Assembly (NCBI RefSeq): GCF_014522305.1
Contig: NZ_CP041982.1
Coordinates: 1,493,001 to 1,557,000 of the forward strand
From: Lactobacillus sp. PV034
GTDB lineage: Bacteria; Bacillota; Bacilli; Lactobacillales; Lactobacillaceae
Direction: 5' to 3'
DNA length: 64,000 nucleotides
Below are positions 1-7,865 of this stretch, piece by piece; the first letter of the stretch is position 1; each line of letters starts with the position of its first letter. A model generated the notes under the pieces. The model ran no database searches. It worked only from the letters and a program-made list of their open reading frames with translations, and was not told where the DNA came from. The position numbers and the translations under genes are program-made.

Positions 1-623
1 AAGACTGCTGAAGCACCATTTTTACCAGTTAAAGGATTTTTTACATCACTGGCAAGAATAATTTTGACATTTTTCAGACGTGGATCTAAGTCTGTAATAT
101 CAATATGATCAAGGTCGTTAAGGTGGCCGCCACCAAAAGGAATTTCATTGCCAAAACGATCGAGGAGTTTGGCTCCGAGTGCTTGTGCCATCCCTGCGCC
201 ACCATCGTTAGTAGCACTACCACCTAGGCCAATTATTATTTTTTTGACATCTTGATCCAAAGCAGCTTTGATTAATTGACCACTCCCAAAAGTAGTAGCA
301 ATTAAAGGATTAGCTGTTTCAGCAGTGATATATTGAATTCCACTGGCCTGCGCCATTTCAATTACTGCGGTATCTTGATTTTCGAGTAAACCGTATTTTG
401 CTTCTACAAGATAATTAAGTGGGGAACGAACTGAAGTAGTTAAAATTTTTCCTTCATTTGCACTTACAAGTGTTTCCATGGTGCCTTCACCACCATCAGC
501 CATTGGGATTAATTCATAATCAGCTGCTGGAAAGATTGGTTTGATTCCAGCATAAATAGCTTGACTAACTTCTTTTGCTGTTAAAGATCCTTTAAAAGAA
601 TCGGGTGCAATTACAATCTTCAT
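1..623 (-). CDS. glxK: Glycerate kinase, N-terminal part (cut by window edge)
   Basis: The reverse strand opens with ATG at 623 (MKIVIAPDSFKGSLTAKEV) and stays open to the window edge, giving 207 residues of a family usually about 370-380 long. The start MKIVIAPDSFKGSL, the MADGGEGT segment and the GLGGSATNDGGAGMAQALG segment are hallmarks of the GlxK-type glycerate 2-kinase family, which phosphorylates D-glycerate with ATP in the cytosol. An AGAGG-type ribosome site lies just upstream of the ATG. The C-terminal half is missing only because the window starts here, so nothing can be said about its integrity. The family call is confident. The exact phosphorylated position (2- rather than 3-phosphoglycerate) follows family knowledge. 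Confidence 0.9.
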   Translation of the reverse strand, partial: MKIVIAPDSFKGSLTAKEVSQAIYAGIKPIFPAADYELIPMADGGEGTMETLVSANEGKILTTSVRSPLNYLVEAKYGLLENQDTAVIEMAQASGIQYITAETANPLIATTFGSGQLIKAALDQDVKKIIIGLGGSATNDGGAGMAQALGAKLLDRFGNEIPFGGGHLNDLDHIDITDLDPRLKNVKIILASDVKNPLTGKNGASAV

Positions 624-663
624 AATAAACCTCTTTTCTTATTAGCTATTTTAAAACAAATTC

Positions 664-695
664 AAAAAAAACGATATTCACAAGTGAATATCGTT
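664..695 (-). terminator. Terminator of the lipoprotein gene
   Basis: A 12-bp perfect stem (AACGATATTCAC at 670-681, GTGAATATCGTT at 684-695) with a 2-nt loop is followed on the minus strand by a T tract (A run at 664-670 on the plus strand). It lies directly after the stop codon of the minus-strand lipoprotein gene. Confidence 0.9.
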
Positions 696-701
696 AGTAG
701 T

Positions 702-1622
702 CTATTTTTTATTAATAAAGTCGTAAGTAACTTTACCATCTTTGGCAGTGTAAAGGGTACGATTTTTGTTATCAGGATTTACGATAACAATTGAAACACC
801 ATCAAGTGAATCAGACATTGTTGTTAAGTGATCCGTTAACTCATTCCAATCATCTGTATCTCCATCTACAGCTTCATGGATGATTTGACGCATACCGCTG
901 TCAGAATCAGATTGATCAGTATTAATCATGATAGCCTTTTTACTCTTATCATAAGTAACAGGGGTATCATTTTTAATAGCGGTTTGAATATCACTAGCAA
1001 CTTCCTTGTAGTCATCATCGTCAAAAGTGACATCATCGGAATCATTTGAATCACTGTCATTTGAGTCAGAATCATCATCTTTATCTAAATCAGTGTAATA
1101 GTTTGCAAGTTCCTTATTAACCTTAAAAGTTGTAGTCTTAATTTTTGCTTTATTGATAGCTTTTCTTAAGGCTGCGGTTAAAGTTTCTTGATCAAATTTT
1201 TCATCATAACCAGTCACAGCAAAAACTTTGAACTTTAATTTTGTGTCTTTTACGTTAAGATCTTTTGTTTCTTTAACTAGTGGAAATAAATCATCAATTT
1301 TAAAATTAACTTTTTTGTTTTCTACACGAGCGTAAGTGTAGCCATCACTATCATCTGAAGAAGCAACATTATCGTTGATAGAATAATCTGCTCCAGACTC
1401 TGACTTGGCAAGAACTTTTGCGCCATCAGGGGCTTGAGTCTTAGCTTTTAAGATAAGATCTCCTTCTTTAGATTTAATATTAGTAATAGTAACTGGGTAG
1501 ACTTTTAAGCCCTTGTATGCAGTGTAAGGCTTTGCTTGTTCCTTTTTAGCACCACAGGCAACAATTAAAAAACAAGTCAATAATCCTAAAAGACCTACTA
1601 GAAGTGCTTTCCCTTTTTTCAT
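702..1622 (-). CDS. Asp/Ser-rich lipoprotein of unknown function
   Basis: This is a 306-residue exported lipoprotein. It starts with a lysine-containing n-region, a hydrophobic core and a lipobox ending IVAC, so the cysteine near residue 23 would be lipidated and the protein anchored outside the membrane. A low-complexity acidic segment made of DSD/SND units lies in the middle (plus-strand bases about 1015-1085). No enzymatic motif is recognised. I chose the ATG at 1622 (MKKGK) over the in-frame ATG at 1640, because a GAGG site lies between them and no ribosome site precedes 1640. The gene is monocistronic, with its own terminator. The acidic linker may bind cations or act as a spacer; that is speculation. 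Confidence 0.8.
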   Translation of the reverse strand: MKKGKALLVGLLGLLTCFLIVACGAKKEQAKPYTAYKGLKVYPVTITNIKSKEGDLILKAKTQAPDGAKVLAKSESGADYSINDNVASSDDSDGYTYARVENKKVNFKIDDLFPLVKETKDLNVKDTKLKFKVFAVTGYDEKFDQETLTAALRKAINKAKIKTTTFKVNKELANYYTDLDKDDDSDSNDSDSNDSDDVTFDDDDYKEVASDIQTAIKNDTPVTYDKSKKAIMINTDQSDSDSGMRQIIHEAVDGDTDDWNELTDHLTTMSDSLDGVSIVIVNPDNKNRTLYTAKDGKVTYDFINKK

Positions 1623-1791
1623 AAATATAAATATCCTCATTTCATCTTAAATTTTGCTCTTCTAAGTGTATCGAAGATTGTTATCGAATACAAGCAGATA
1701 TTTATATAGCCTTATGAAAAGCTTAGAAATAATACATTCATAAAAAATATCATATGTTATTAAAACTTATAATTTGATAAGTAAATATAAA

Positions 1792-1819
1792 AAAGGAGAC
1801 TCAAAATTGAGTCTCCTTT
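1792..1819 (-). terminator. Terminator of the DXS-like gene
   Basis: A 13-bp perfect stem (AAAGGAGACTCAA at 1792-1804, TTGAGTCTCCTTT at 1807-1819) with an AA loop is followed on the minus strand by a TTTTTTATA tract. It lies 15 bases past the stop codon of the gene ending at 1834. Confidence 0.92.
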
Positions 1820-1833
1820 GATTAGTATTTTAA

Positions 1834-3591
1834 TTAATCAAGAATATTCTTAATGTCTTGAGTAAGGTGATCCACAGTTATGTGATTACGTTCCATAATA
1901 TCTTTAACTGGTTCTTGATCAGTATAAACGCGGTCTTGACCATAGTTCAAAACTTTAACAGCTTGGTCACCTAAGTAAGAAGCAACTTTTTGACCAAAAC
2001 CACCATCTAAAGCATTATCTTCTAAAGTAACAATTACTTCACTATCGTGGGCTAGGTTATCGAGTGCATCCTTGTCCAAAATATTAGCTGAAAGTGGGTT
2101 AACTAAAGTTGCTCCTAATTGTTGAGCAACTTCACTTGCTAGACCGAAAAAGTCTCCCAAACCAATAATTGTAATTTTAGGATTCTTTCCTGAAGTAATT
2201 TGATACTTGATCTCATCGTAGTTCTTGATTGTTTTAGCATCGTCACCTTCAGGAACAGATTTAGTTGGTAATTTAATTGCAATTGGGTGCTTACGTTGAC
2301 TTAAAGCCCATTCCATCATTGCTTTTTCTTCAGCTAGAGTAGTAGGGGCCAAATAATTCCAGTTAGGTAAGTTTCCGACCATCACTTGATCAAAAATACC
2401 TAGGTGGGTCTTTGATTGAGAAGAAATTCCACCGTTACCAACTATCATAACGACTGGTAAGTCATTGGCAGCAACATCATGGGATAATTGATCAAAAGCA
2501 CGTTGTAAGAAAGTGGAGTTTTCAAAGAGAATTGGGACGCCACCTTCTTTAACGCTACCTGCAGCAAAAGCTACTGATTCTTGCTCAGCAATACCAACAT
2601 CTTTGTAGTTATCTGGATATTGCTTTTTAATTTCACCGAGTCCAAAGACACCTGGAATGGCAGCATTAATTGCTAAAGTTGTTTTATCTTTTTCAATTTG
2701 TTTTTTAGTAACATCTAAAGCCACACTAGTTGCATTAGGTAATGTAGGTGCTGGCACAGTAGTTTTATCGGTCTTTAAGTCAAAAGGTAATACCCAGTGG
2801 TGGGCTTCTTCATCATCAATGGCTGGTTGATAACCTTTACCTTTAAGAGTATTGATATGTAAAACAACTGGATGATCTAAGTCTTTAACTTTTTCAAAAG
2901 CAGCAATCATTTTTTCTATGTCATTACCGTTTGCTTCATAATAATAGTCAAAGCCCATAGCAGTAAATGGATTTTCTGGTGTTTCGCCATTACTGTCTCG
3001 TAATTTCTTGAGGGCAGTAACTACACCACCAACATTTTCATCAATGGACATTTGATTATCATTAATGATGGTTAAAAGATTATGTTTTTCAACGGCAGCA
3101 TTATTTAAACCTTCAAAGGCTAAGCCACCAGTTAGAGAACCATCACCAATTAAGGCAGCAATCCTTTCATGTCCACCTTTTAGATCACGGGCCTTGGCTA
3201 AACCAGTAGCTAAGGCGATTGAAGTTGAGGTGTGACCAATGGCAAAGTAGTCATAAGGACTTTCTTCTGGATTGGTGTAAGGCGTAACATCTTCATAATG
3301 TTCAGGATCAAGCCAGCCAATAGCACGCCCAGTTAACATTTTGTGTGGGTATGTTTGGTGAGATACATCCCACACAATCTTGTCGTTGGGTGCATCAAAA
3401 ACGTAATGGTAGGCAATTGTAGTTTCTACAATACCTAAATCAGGTCCTAAGTGCCCACCTTCAACAGAATCTTTTTCAAGAATTAAGGTTCTAATTTCTG
3501 AAGCGAGTTGTTTTAATTGTTCAAGATTTAATTTCTTTAAATCTTTGGGACTATGAATTTCGTTTAATAAAAAATCAGGATGTTGATTCAT
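1834..3591 (-). CDS. dxs: 1-deoxy-D-xylulose-5-phosphate synthase-like thiamine-diphosphate enzyme
   Basis: This 585-residue protein has the DXS three-domain order and is slightly shorter than the usual ~620. The N-terminal half keeps VEGGHLG (His47), WDVSHQTYPHKMLTGR and the thiamine-diphosphate motif GDGSLTGG (149-156) with NDN (177-179). The transketolase-like domain keeps GIAEQ (Glu336) and STFLQRAFDQ (359-368). Sites that contact substrate in true DXS differ: GIAEQH is GIAEQE, the D-G-P/A-T-H segment reads SQSKTH (391-396), and the RYPRG-like segment reads KLPTK (440-444). Lactobacilli generally make isoprenoids by the mevalonate route, so a role in an MEP pathway is doubtful. AGGAGG lies 7 bases before the ATG. 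The family call is secure; the substrate is not. Confidence 0.85.
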   Translation of the reverse strand: MNQHPDFLLNEIHSPKDLKKLNLEQLKQLASEIRTLILEKDSVEGGHLGPDLGIVETTIAYHYVFDAPNDKIVWDVSHQTYPHKMLTGRAIGWLDPEHYEDVTPYTNPEESPYDYFAIGHTSTSIALATGLAKARDLKGGHERIAALIGDGSLTGGLAFEGLNNAAVEKHNLLTIINDNQMSIDENVGGVVTALKKLRDSNGETPENPFTAMGFDYYYEANGNDIEKMIAAFEKVKDLDHPVVLHINTLKGKGYQPAIDDEEAHHWVLPFDLKTDKTTVPAPTLPNATSVALDVTKKQIEKDKTTLAINAAIPGVFGLGEIKKQYPDNYKDVGIAEQESVAFAAGSVKEGGVPILFENSTFLQRAFDQLSHDVAANDLPVVMIVGNGGISSQSKTHLGIFDQVMVGNLPNWNYLAPTTLAEEKAMMEWALSQRKHPIAIKLPTKSVPEGDDAKTIKNYDEIKYQITSGKNPKITIIGLGDFFGLASEVAQQLGATLVNPLSANILDKDALDNLAHDSEVIVTLEDNALDGGFGQKVASYLGDQAVKVLNYGQDRVYTDQEPVKDIMERNHITVDHLTQDIKNILD

Positions 3592-3610
3592 AAGATACCT
3601 CCTAAAATAA

Positions 3611-3649
3611 AAAGCTTACTTTTTAATTGTAAGTCAAAAAGTAAGCTTT
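3611..3649 (-). terminator. Terminator of the MFS gene
   Basis: A 14-bp inverted repeat (AAAGCTTACTTTTT at 3611-3624, AAAAAGTAAGCTTT at 3636-3649) lies between the MFS stop codon and the ribosome site of the DXS-like gene. The minus-strand tail is T-rich (TTATTTT). Read-through would be needed for co-transcription of the two genes. Confidence 0.75.
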
Positions 3650-3665
3650 GGAAAAATAATAAAAC

Positions 3666-4904
3666 TTAATTAGTCAAATCAATTTCAGATTGTTTGCTTT
3701 TTTGAGATTTTAAAGTTAAGAATAAAGCAATAAAACTAATCAGATAAGCAAGGGCATTAATCCACCAGCCCAAGTTATAGCTAGCGGTTTTATCAAATAA
3801 TAAACCATCAACATAAACTGAGATTGACATGGCGAAGGCACCTAGCATATTAATAATAGAAAGAATATTACTATAATCTTTGGCACCGAATTCGTCGCGT
3901 ATCAAGTAAGGAAGTGCCACTAGGCAAATACCTTGTCCTAACCCTAAGATAAAGGCAGCCCCAATCAAAAGATTGCCATTATTTAAAAAGATTTGTCCCA
4001 GCCAGCCGATCATGCCAAACAATGAGTAGCAAAAGAGCACTATGCGGGCATTGAAGCGATCAAGAAGATAACCAATTGAGATTTTGCCGGCAGCGGCCCC
4101 AAGCATTAAACCAGAGACCACTGTGGCACCAGTGGTTAACGGTAAGCCAATATTAACGATGTGGCCGGAAATATGTTGGACAGAACCTGATACATATTGC
4201 AGAACAATCATTGCAAGTGCAATTGCATAAAAGACCGGCATTTTAAAAGCTTGACGAAGAGTAAAGCCACTATTTTCAAGTTTTTCTTGCTGCTGGACTT
4301 TCTTTTCACCATACGCAAGATGTTTATCGTTAGGCTCACCTTGTAAAAATAAAGCGGTTGGGACTAAGATAATTAAAATTAATAACCCTTCAGCCAAATA
4401 ACCACTACGCCAACCGTTGTTTGTGATGATGCCAGCAATAATTGGGTTAAAGAAGGTACCACCGACCGCTGATAAACCAAGGGCAATTCCCATCACCGTC
4501 CCCAGCTTTTGGTTAAACCAGTTACCTAATAAGACCGGAATGGATAAAGTAATAGCAATTGGTTGGCAGATACCAATAATAATCCAAGCAACATAGAAAT
4601 GAATCAAAGAATGAGCCTGGGTTAATGACAACATGCTGATGGCGATTATAGTAAAACAGCCAGTCAATAACCAGCGTAAATTAACTTTGCTCATAATTTT
4701 ACCAGCGAAGATTAAAGTAATAGCAGCTGCGGCGTTTTGGAATGTTCCCATCAAAGAGACACTAGCACGCCCAACACCAAAACTTTTGCTAACGGGTTCA
4801 AAAAATAAACCAATTGTGTTTACCAATAAGCCAAAGCCAATAATCGAGATTAAGCAGGTAGCAATAAACACCCACCAAGGATAAATACTTCTTTTATTAT
4901 TCAA
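3666..4904 (-). CDS. MFS transporter, 12 transmembrane segments
   Basis: This 412-residue polytopic membrane protein has about twelve hydrophobic helices and a charged central loop near residues 190-215 (QGEPNDKHLAYGEKK). That layout matches the Major Facilitator Superfamily, and the N-terminal sequence resembles the monocarboxylate/oxalate-formate antiporter-like branch. The substrate cannot be read from the sequence. The start is a TTG at 4904 (read as Met) with a weak GTGAG site upstream. The gene lies between polyprenyl synthase and DXS-like genes in the same orientation, each separated by a terminator, so a functional link to isoprenoids is only positional. Confidence 0.85.
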   Translation of the reverse strand: MNNKRSIYPWWVFIATCLISIIGFGLLVNTIGLFFEPVSKSFGVGRASVSLMGTFQNAAAAITLIFAGKIMSKVNLRWLLTGCFTIIAISMLSLTQAHSLIHFYVAWIIIGICQPIAITLSIPVLLGNWFNQKLGTVMGIALGLSAVGGTFFNPIIAGIITNNGWRSGYLAEGLLILIILVPTALFLQGEPNDKHLAYGEKKVQQQEKLENSGFTLRQAFKMPVFYAIALAMIVLQYVSGSVQHISGHIVNIGLPLTTGATVVSGLMLGAAAGKISIGYLLDRFNARIVLFCYSLFGMIGWLGQIFLNNGNLLIGAAFILGLGQGICLVALPYLIRDEFGAKDYSNILSIINMLGAFAMSISVYVDGLLFDKTASYNLGWWINALAYLISFIALFLTLKSQKSKQSEIDLTN

Positions 4905-5007
4905 CTTACAATTCTCACTTTCTAAAAGTTAGTCTTGCTAATTATATTTAAAATTACTTAAAAAAAGTAAAAAAGTATTTAAGCTTTAGATTTTCTTTAA
5001 AATATAA

Positions 5008-5031
5008 AAGAGCAAGCTTAAGCTTGCTCTT
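5008..5031 (-). terminator. Terminator of the polyprenyl synthase gene
   Basis: A perfect palindrome (arms AAGAGCAAGC and GCTTGCTCTT around TTAA) lies 10 bases past the stop codon at 5041. The minus-strand tail is TTTATATT. It reads as an intrinsic terminator, not an operator, because of its position. Confidence 0.8.
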
Positions 5032-5040
5032 GACTGGGGA

Positions 5041-6087
5041 TTAATATTTTCGATCTAGTAGCTGATGGGTTAGACTTTCAATTTGCTGGCGTGCTTGTGT
5101 ATCAGGCCAGTGCTTTTGTAAGTGCTCTAGTGCCTTGAGTGTATATTGATCAGCTAAGCTACTTGCTTGTGTGATACCACCATGTTCTTTAACTAAACGA
5201 TCAATTTCTTGTAGTTGGGTTGTAGTTAAATCTTTGCCCTGGGCGACTAAATTATGTAACGTTTGTTCGTGATCATTTTGTAAGGCGAAAATTAAAGGAG
5301 CAGAATAAACGCCGTCTTTTACATCTAGCAATACTGGCTTTTTAAAATCTTTTGCACTGGTAGTGTAATCCAAAATATCATCGCGAATTTGGAAAACTTG
5401 GCCTAAATATTCACCAAATTTTTTGGCTTGGAGAGTTCGCTTAAGATTAGCTCCACTTTCAAAACTACCTAATAAACAAGCTAGACCAAATAAAACGCTG
5501 GTTTTACCTTTAATATGTTCTAAATATTGTTCAATAGTAATATTAGTGTCGTAAGTAAAATTATATTGCTCGGTCTCGCCAAGTAATATTGCCTCCATGG
5601 TTTCACTGTCTCTTTGTAAAGTAGAAATGTTTTTAGTGTTTGAACTCAAAATATTTAGAGAAACAGCAAAAAGATAATCGCCGGCATAAACGGCAATATG
5701 TTTACCATATTTTGCTTGAATTGAAGCTTGACCATGACGCATATCTGATTCATCAATAATGTCATCATGAATTAAAGTTGCGTTATGGAGCATTTCAATT
5801 GAAGCAGCAATGTTGAGTAACTGCTTGTGCTTAAACTTGGCTTTTTTATTAAATTGACTAAAAAGCATGACAAAAGCTGGTCGCAGCATTTTGCCGGGAA
5901 CGGCAAATGTATCATATAGCGCTTGCCCCATAATGCCATTAACGTGACTAATATGCTTTAAGATAATCTTATTAACAGCTATCATATCTTTTTGAATAGA
6001 AGGGTATTCATCCCAAAACGCGAATTTTTCCTTGTCAGGGAAGATAATTTTATTATCACTATTTTTAAATGAAGAAAGTTTGATCAT
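5041..6087 (-). CDS. Trans polyprenyl diphosphate synthase (geranylgeranyl/heptaprenyl type)
   Basis: This 348-residue member of the trans-isoprenyl diphosphate synthase family condenses isopentenyl diphosphate onto an allylic primer. Both aspartate-rich motifs are present: LIHDDIIDESDMRHG (first, with its usual trailing RHG) and FQIRDDILDYT (second). GKMLRPAF is the usual N-terminal GKxLRP motif. In menaquinone-poor lactobacilli the chain length and end use are uncertain; quinone side chain or another prenyl product is possible. ATG at 6087 starts MIKLSSF. The gene diverges from rpmG, with the intergenic space 6088-6246 holding both promoters. Confidence 0.9.
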   Translation of the reverse strand: MIKLSSFKNSDNKIIFPDKEKFAFWDEYPSIQKDMIAVNKIILKHISHVNGIMGQALYDTFAVPGKMLRPAFVMLFSQFNKKAKFKHKQLLNIAASIEMLHNATLIHDDIIDESDMRHGQASIQAKYGKHIAVYAGDYLFAVSLNILSSNTKNISTLQRDSETMEAILLGETEQYNFTYDTNITIEQYLEHIKGKTSVLFGLACLLGSFESGANLKRTLQAKKFGEYLGQVFQIRDDILDYTTSAKDFKKPVLLDVKDGVYSAPLIFALQNDHEQTLHNLVAQGKDLTTTQLQEIDRLVKEHGGITQASSLADQYTLKALEHLQKHWPDTQARQQIESLTHQLLDRKY

Positions 6088-6193
6088 TATAATTTTCCTA
6101 AGTTTTGTTAAATTTTCTATACTTTAAAGTTTACACTAGAATTTGTTTGAACTATAATTATTTGGCAATTTTAAGTGAAATATTTTAAAGAGA

Positions 6194-6222
6194 TTGATAT
6201 TATTGCCTATTTTTGGTAGTAT
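6194..6222 (+). promoter_or_regulatory. Promoter of rpmG-secE
   Basis: TTGATA at 6194-6199, a 17-base spacer and TAGTAT at 6217-6222 form a good sigma-A type promoter, about 25 bases upstream of the rpmG start. Confidence 0.65.
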
Positions 6223-6246
6223 TATTCACAGTTTAGGAGTGATTTT

Positions 6247-6396
6247 ATGGCAGTAAAAAAAGCAGCACTTGCTTGCACTGAATGTGGATCACGCAATTAT
6301 TCTATTACCGCAAGTAAAAATAGAACTTCAAGACTAGAATTAAAGAAATTTTGTAAGCATTGCGGCAAACAAACATTGCATAAGGAAACGAGGTAA
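6247..6396 (+). CDS. rpmG: 50S ribosomal protein L33, zinc-binding form
   Basis: This 49-codon gene starts with ATG at 6247 after TTTAGGAGTG. The product begins [10 protein letters not shown] and carries two CxxC pairs (CTEC near residues 10-13 and CKHC near 36-39), so it is the zinc-binding C+ form of L33. It packs on the large ribosomal subunit near the E site. The order rpmG-secE-nusG is the standard Firmicutes arrangement and supports the call. It precedes secE by 5 bases and is probably co-transcribed with it. Confidence 0.95.
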   Translation: MAVKKAALACTECGSRNYSITASKNRTSRLELKKFCKHCGKQTLHKETR

Positions 6397-6401
6397 GCTT
6401 A

Positions 6402-6572
6402 ATGTTTAAGTTCTTTAAGAGCGTTGGACATACAATGAAAGAAGTTACTTGGCCAACTTGGAGACAAAATAGAAGAGATACAGGAATGGTTATTACTGCA
6501 TCAATTTTATTTGGTTTGTATCTTGGCTTATTAGACTTACTTTTTTCTTTCCTCGTGCAAACATTCTTTTAA
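6402..6572 (+). CDS. secE: Preprotein translocase subunit SecE
   Basis: This 56-residue single-span membrane protein begins MFKFFKSVGHTMKEVTWPTW. The motif MKEVTWPTWRQ is the amphipathic SecE signature, followed by one hydrophobic helix (ITASILFGLYLGLLDLLFSF). SecE clamps SecY in the SecYEG channel. Its length and its position between rpmG and nusG are typical. It starts 5 bases after the rpmG stop codon, with AAGGAAACGAGG upstream acting as the ribosome site. Confidence 0.95.
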   Translation: MFKFFKSVGHTMKEVTWPTWRQNRRDTGMVITASILFGLYLGLLDLLFSFLVQTFF

Positions 6573-6607
6573 TCACAAGTGTGTATGTTATAATAATGAT
6601 AACAACA

Positions 6608-6630
6608 GAGACCTCCAGTGGGGGTTTTTT
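6608..6630 (+). terminator. Weak terminator or attenuator between secE and nusG
   Basis: GACCTCC pairs with GGGGGTT around a 3-base loop and is followed by TTTTTT. It lies about 40 bases after secE and 30 before nusG, so it may reduce read-through and does not necessarily end the operon. Confidence 0.55.
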
Positions 6631-6661
6631 ATTTTGCAAAAATATTTAAGGAGTTAAGACA

Positions 6662-7213
6662 ATGGTAGAAACCAGCAAGAAACAATGGTACGTTTTACAT
6701 ACTTATTCAGGCTATGAAGATAAAGTTAAAAAAGATCTTTTATCACGTGCACAATCTCTAGGGATGCAAGATTACATTTTTAGAGTCATTGTTCCTGAAG
6801 AAGAAAAGACCGAAACTGTTCGTGGCAAAAAACAAGAAGTAGAAGAAAAAGTTTTCCCAGGTTATGTTTTGGTTGAAATGGTAATGACTGATGAAAGCTG
6901 GTTTGTGGTAAGAAATACTCCAAACGTAACTGGTTTTGTGGGAAGTCATGGTGGTGGATCAAAGCCTTCACCATTGTATGAAGATGAAATTAATCGTATT
7001 TTACGTTCACAAGGTCAACCAGCCAAGCGTCCAGATGTAACTTATGAAGTTGGTGAAACTGTTACTATTACTGATGGTCCATTCAAGGGCATGAGTGGTA
7101 AAGTAACTGGGATTGATGATGACAAATACAAGCTTACTGTTTCAATTGATATGTTTGGTCGTGAAACTAATGCCGAATTAGACTACGATCAAGTTAAGAA
7201 ATTCGAGGCTTAA
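6662..7213 (+). CDS. nusG: Transcription termination/antitermination factor NusG
   Basis: This 183-residue NusG has an N-terminal NGN domain starting KKQWYVLHTYSGYEDKVKKD and including the PGYVLVEM segment. A short linker leads to a C-terminal KOW domain (VGETVTITDGPFKGMSGKV). It binds RNA polymerase and affects pausing and Rho-related events in the cytosol. AAGGAG lies 8-9 bases before ATG at 6662. It is the end of the rpmG-secE-nusG group, and the rplK leader follows. Confidence 0.97.
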   Translation: MVETSKKQWYVLHTYSGYEDKVKKDLLSRAQSLGMQDYIFRVIVPEEEKTETVRGKKQEVEEKVFPGYVLVEMVMTDESWFVVRNTPNVTGFVGSHGGGSKPSPLYEDEINRILRSQGQPAKRPDVTYEVGETVTITDGPFKGMSGKVTGIDDDKYKLTVSIDMFGRETNAELDYDQVKKFEA

Positions 7214-7227
7214 GTCAAAATTGATAT

Positions 7228-7255
7228 TGTAAAAAATGTAAGTTGATGGTACTAT
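7228..7255 (+). promoter_or_regulatory. Candidate rplK promoter
   Basis: TTGTAA at 7228-7233, 16 bases, then TACTAT at 7250-7255. It lies upstream of the L1-type leader motif. The -35 match is moderate. Confidence 0.45.
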
Positions 7256-7275
7256 ATCAGAGTATCTTTATTATT

Positions 7276-7320
7276 GTGGGAGGAGAAGAAGGAAAATTCT
7301 CCATTATAACCGCATCACGG
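7276..7320 (+). promoter_or_regulatory. Candidate L1-binding autoregulatory leader of rplK-rplA
   Basis: GTGGGAGGAG (7276-7285) and ATAACCGCATCACGG (ending 7320) can pair around an internal GGAGAA/TTCTCC stem. The GTGGGAG...ACC-CAT pair resembles the L1 target on 23S rRNA and the rplK leaders of other Firmicutes. L1 binding here would repress translation of rplK-rplA. A related copy lies at 7813-7847. Confidence 0.5.
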
Positions 7321-7339
7321 AATCAAGGAGGTATTGACC

Positions 7340-7765
7340 GTGGCAAAGAAAGTTATTAACGTAGTTAAGTTACAAATCCCTGCTGGTGCAGCAACTCCTG
7401 CACCTCCAGTTGGTCCTGCATTGGGTCAAGCTGGAATCAACATCGTTGGTTTTACTAAGGACTTCAATGCACGTACTGCTGATCAAAAGGGTATGCTTAT
7501 TCCTGTAGTTATTACTGTATATGAAGATCGTTCATTCGAATTCATTACTAAGACTCCACCTGCAGCAGTTCTTTTGAAGAAGGCTGCTAAGGTTGACAAG
7601 GGTTCTGGTGAACCTAACACCAAGAAGGTTGCTAAGGTTACTAAGGCTCAAGTTAAGGAAATCGCAGAAACCAAGATGCAAGATCTAAACGCTGCAGATG
7701 TTGAAGCTGCTATGCGCATGATTGAAGGTACTGCTAGAAGCATGGGCTTCGAAGTAGAAGACTAA
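7340..7765 (+). CDS. rplK: 50S ribosomal protein L11
   Basis: The product is 141 residues, the exact usual length for L11, beginning [20 protein letters not shown] with the [11 protein letters not shown] motif. It forms the GTPase-associated center with 23S rRNA. I place the start at GTG 7340, because AAGGAGG (7326-7331) lies 8 bases before it. The in-frame TTG at 7334 is only 2 bases from that site. It is first of the rplK-rplA pair. Codon use is strongly biased, as expected for a highly expressed gene. Confidence 0.97.
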   Translation: MAKKVINVVKLQIPAGAATPAPPVGPALGQAGINIVGFTKDFNARTADQKGMLIPVVITVYEDRSFEFITKTPPAAVLLKKAAKVDKGSGEPNTKKVAKVTKAQVKEIAETKMQDLNAADVEAAMRMIEGTARSMGFEVED

Positions 7766-7812
7766 TAAAGTTTCTAGGAACGTCGGATCGTTAATCAAAG
7801 TTAACGAATCAA

Positions 7813-7847
7813 GGTGGGAGAGTTTATGAGAACTTGTTTGACCACAT
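7813..7847 (+). promoter_or_regulatory. Second L1-target-like motif before rplA
   Basis: GGTGGGAG (7813-7820) and GACCACA (7840-7846) can pair across a short loop. This repeats the GTGGGAG...ACC-CA pattern of the rplK leader and lies just upstream of the rplA ribosome site, so it could be a second binding site for ribosomal protein L1. Confidence 0.4.
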
Positions 7848-7865
7848 TTGCAAGGAGGAAATCAC

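Noticed and set aside
5008..5031. Perfect palindrome considered as an operator
   Set aside because: It sits just past a stop codon with a T-rich tail, so terminator is the simpler reading.
7256..7339. rplK leader considered as a T-box riboswitch because of GTGGGAG
   Set aside because: No specifier stem or terminator/antiterminator pair is visible. The motif fits the L1 target better.
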